This document shows positions 5,890 through 6,572 of a stretch of 6,572 nucleotides of DNA, in pieces (position 1 is the first letter of the stretch; every line of letters starts with the position of its first letter). The notes under the pieces were generated by a model that ran no database searches, was not told the DNA's origin, and was given only the letters and a program-made list of their open reading frames with translations. A program made the position numbers and the translations under genes. Source of the DNA: Nitrospiraceae bacterium. Its GTDB lineage: Bacteria; Nitrospirota; Nitrospiria; Nitrospirales; Nitrospiraceae. The stretch is from the NCBI GenBank assembly GCA_011391455.1, contig JAABQN010000114.1:1-6572 (forward strand), written 5' to 3'.

Positions 5890-6291
5890 TCAGGCCGTGA
5901 AGGCTGATGGGGGGACGGCAACAGCTGGGAATGCCTTGAGAACCTGTCGATCATTCGTAACCAGCGGCACCTCCAGATCCTGGGCGAGGGCTACGAATTC
6001 GCAATCGTAGGCCGAACAACCGGACCGGCTGGCAAGCTCCAACACCTGCCGCGAGACCACGCTATATTCGTGTCCGATCATCCAGCGTTCGGCTTCATCG
6101 ATAATCGCGAGCGCCTTTTCAAGGTGAAGCGCATCTGTACGGACAAGCCCGATCAGCGCATTACGAAACTCTGACCGCCACAGTAACGGAGCAGCCCACA
6201 GTCCATCCTGCTGCAGTACGGCTTCACTCTCTTGCGTCCGTTGGCCTTGGACATAGAGATAGATCAACAGATTCGTATCGGCGACGATCAC
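5890..6291 (-). CDS. vapC: VapC-type PIN-domain toxin ribonuclease
   Basis: PIN-domain toxins cut RNA (often tRNA or rRNA) with a cluster of acidic residues that bind Mg or Mn ions, and are silenced by their antitoxin. All expected acidic positions are visible in this 133-residue protein: Asp5 in the opening strand (IVADTNLLIYL), Glu41 in the second motif (WRSEFRNALIGL), Asp96 (SAYDCEFVALA) and Asp114 (PLVTNDRQVL). The length is typical and the gene looks intact, so the toxin is probably active. The start is GTG at 6291, and its first four bases overlap the antitoxin stop (GTGA), implying translational coupling within a two-gene operon. It ends 20 bp from the inverted-repeat element. The RNA target cannot be told from sequence. 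Confidence 0.93.
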   Translation of the reverse strand: MIVADTNLLIYLYVQGQRTQESEAVLQQDGLWAAPLLWRSEFRNALIGLVRTDALHLEKALAIIDEAERWMIGHEYSVVSRQVLELASRSGCSAYDCEFVALAQDLEVPLVTNDRQVLKAFPAVAVPPSAFTA

Positions 6292-6530
6292 AGTCGCCCC
6301 GCCACTTTGAGTTCATTGAGTAGGCGATCAGTCAGCCGAACGCCTTTGAGAGTTCCACGGATAGCCCGCGCCCTCGCGAGCAAGGCGTCAGCATCAACCG
6401 GGACACTGTGCGTCATCTGTTCAAGATAGGAGATGACCTCAAAATTCAGGCTGCGCCGATGTGCAGCCGCTTGCTTCTTGAGTTGTTTGACGAGAGGCTC
6501 GGGGATATTCTTGATTGTCAAGGTTGCCAT
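6288..6530 (-). CDS. vapB: FitA/VapB-type ribbon-helix-helix antitoxin
   Basis: This 80-residue protein should bind and inhibit the PIN toxin encoded directly downstream and repress its own operon as a DNA-binding dimer. The N-terminus MATLTIKNIPEPLVKQLKKQ supplies the beta strand and first helix of a ribbon-helix-helix fold (FitA-like). AAAHRRSLNFEVISYLEQ is the turn and second helix with a basic patch. Residues about 45-80 (LLARARAIRG, then LTDRLLNELKVAGR) should form the toxin-binding tail, whose Arg residues would reach the PIN active site. ATG at 6530 follows a strong AAAGGAG (6537-6543). The stop codon overlaps the vapC start. The gene order antitoxin then toxin is the standard one. Confidence 0.92.
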   Translation of the reverse strand: MATLTIKNIPEPLVKQLKKQAAAHRRSLNFEVISYLEQMTHSVPVDADALLARARAIRGTLKGVRLTDRLLNELKVAGRL

Positions 6531-6536
6531 ATGGAT

Positions 6537-6543
6537 CTCCTTT
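6537..6543 (-). promoter_or_regulatory. Strong Shine-Dalgarno site of vapB
   Basis: The minus strand reads AAAGGAG 6 nt upstream of the vapB ATG, close to consensus. It is far better than the weak GGGGCG-like stretch before the vapC GTG. This fits stronger antitoxin translation, with toxin synthesis depending on coupling. Confidence 0.7.
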
Positions 6544-6546
6544 CCG

Positions 6547-6571
6547 ATGGTTCCATAGTGATTCCATTGTG
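6547..6571. promoter_or_regulatory. Candidate VapBC operator repeats
   Basis: ATGG-TT-CCAT (6547-6556) is a perfect palindrome just upstream of the vapB ribosome-binding site. It overlaps the first of two near-identical direct repeats, TTCCATAGTG (6551-6560) and TTCCATTGTG (6562-6571), set 11 bp apart (one helical turn). Ribbon-helix-helix antitoxins bind such short repeated sites to repress their own operon. The region is cut by the window edge, so the promoter itself cannot be placed. Confidence 0.4.
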
Positions 6572-6572
6572 G

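Overview
This 6.6 kb bacterial chromosomal window has mid-50s GC by eye. It holds five complete protein genes, one gene cut by the left edge, one decayed gene fragment and two clusters of intergenic inverted repeats. The mix (a SelO protein, a PQQ-type glucose/sorbosone dehydrogenase lipoprotein, a VapBC pair, many palindromic intergenic repeats) would suit an environmental Gram-negative bacterium. The protein style reminds me of Nitrospira-type genomes, but nothing here proves the taxon. I see no rRNA, tRNA, CRISPR array, transposase or phage gene.

Layout. Positions 1-1367 (minus) are the N-terminal 455 residues of an unrecognised, membrane-anchored, probably periplasmic protein. Positions 1368-1662 hold no gene but contain two hairpin-forming repeats. 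Positions 1663-3513 (minus) encode a 616-residue lipoprotein with an N-terminal beta-rich segment, a His-rich Ig-like domain and a C-terminal PQQ-dependent sugar dehydrogenase propeller. Positions 3630-5105 (minus) encode SelO, the pseudokinase-fold protein AMPylase. Its C-terminal Cys sits where eukaryotic SelO has selenocysteine. Just upstream of selO, 5124-5357 (minus) is a start-less C-terminal remnant resembling DUF2294/MpsC. A good sigma70-like promoter (TTGTTC, 17 nt, TATAAT) lies at its upstream edge, so the remnant would form the untranslated leader of selO mRNA.

A divergent promoter region (about 5357-5443) separates this minus-strand block from a small plus-strand gene (5480-5749) of unknown function. 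That gene has a GTG start and a clear Shine-Dalgarno site. Directly after its stop codon, a 118-bp nested inverted-repeat element (5752-5869) fills the gap to the convergent vapBC operon (5890-6530, minus). In vapBC, antitoxin and toxin overlap by four bases (GTGA), and a short repeated motif upstream of vapB is a candidate autoregulatory operator.

The genes do not form one pathway. SelO and the dehydrogenase lipoprotein are co-oriented with a 116-bp gap and might be co-transcribed, but no functional link is evident. VapBC looks like an independent module. The most unusual points are the MpsC-like remnant serving as selO leader, the His-rich Ig/dehydrogenase fusion, and the MITE/REP-like repeats. 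I found no convincing new multi-gene system.
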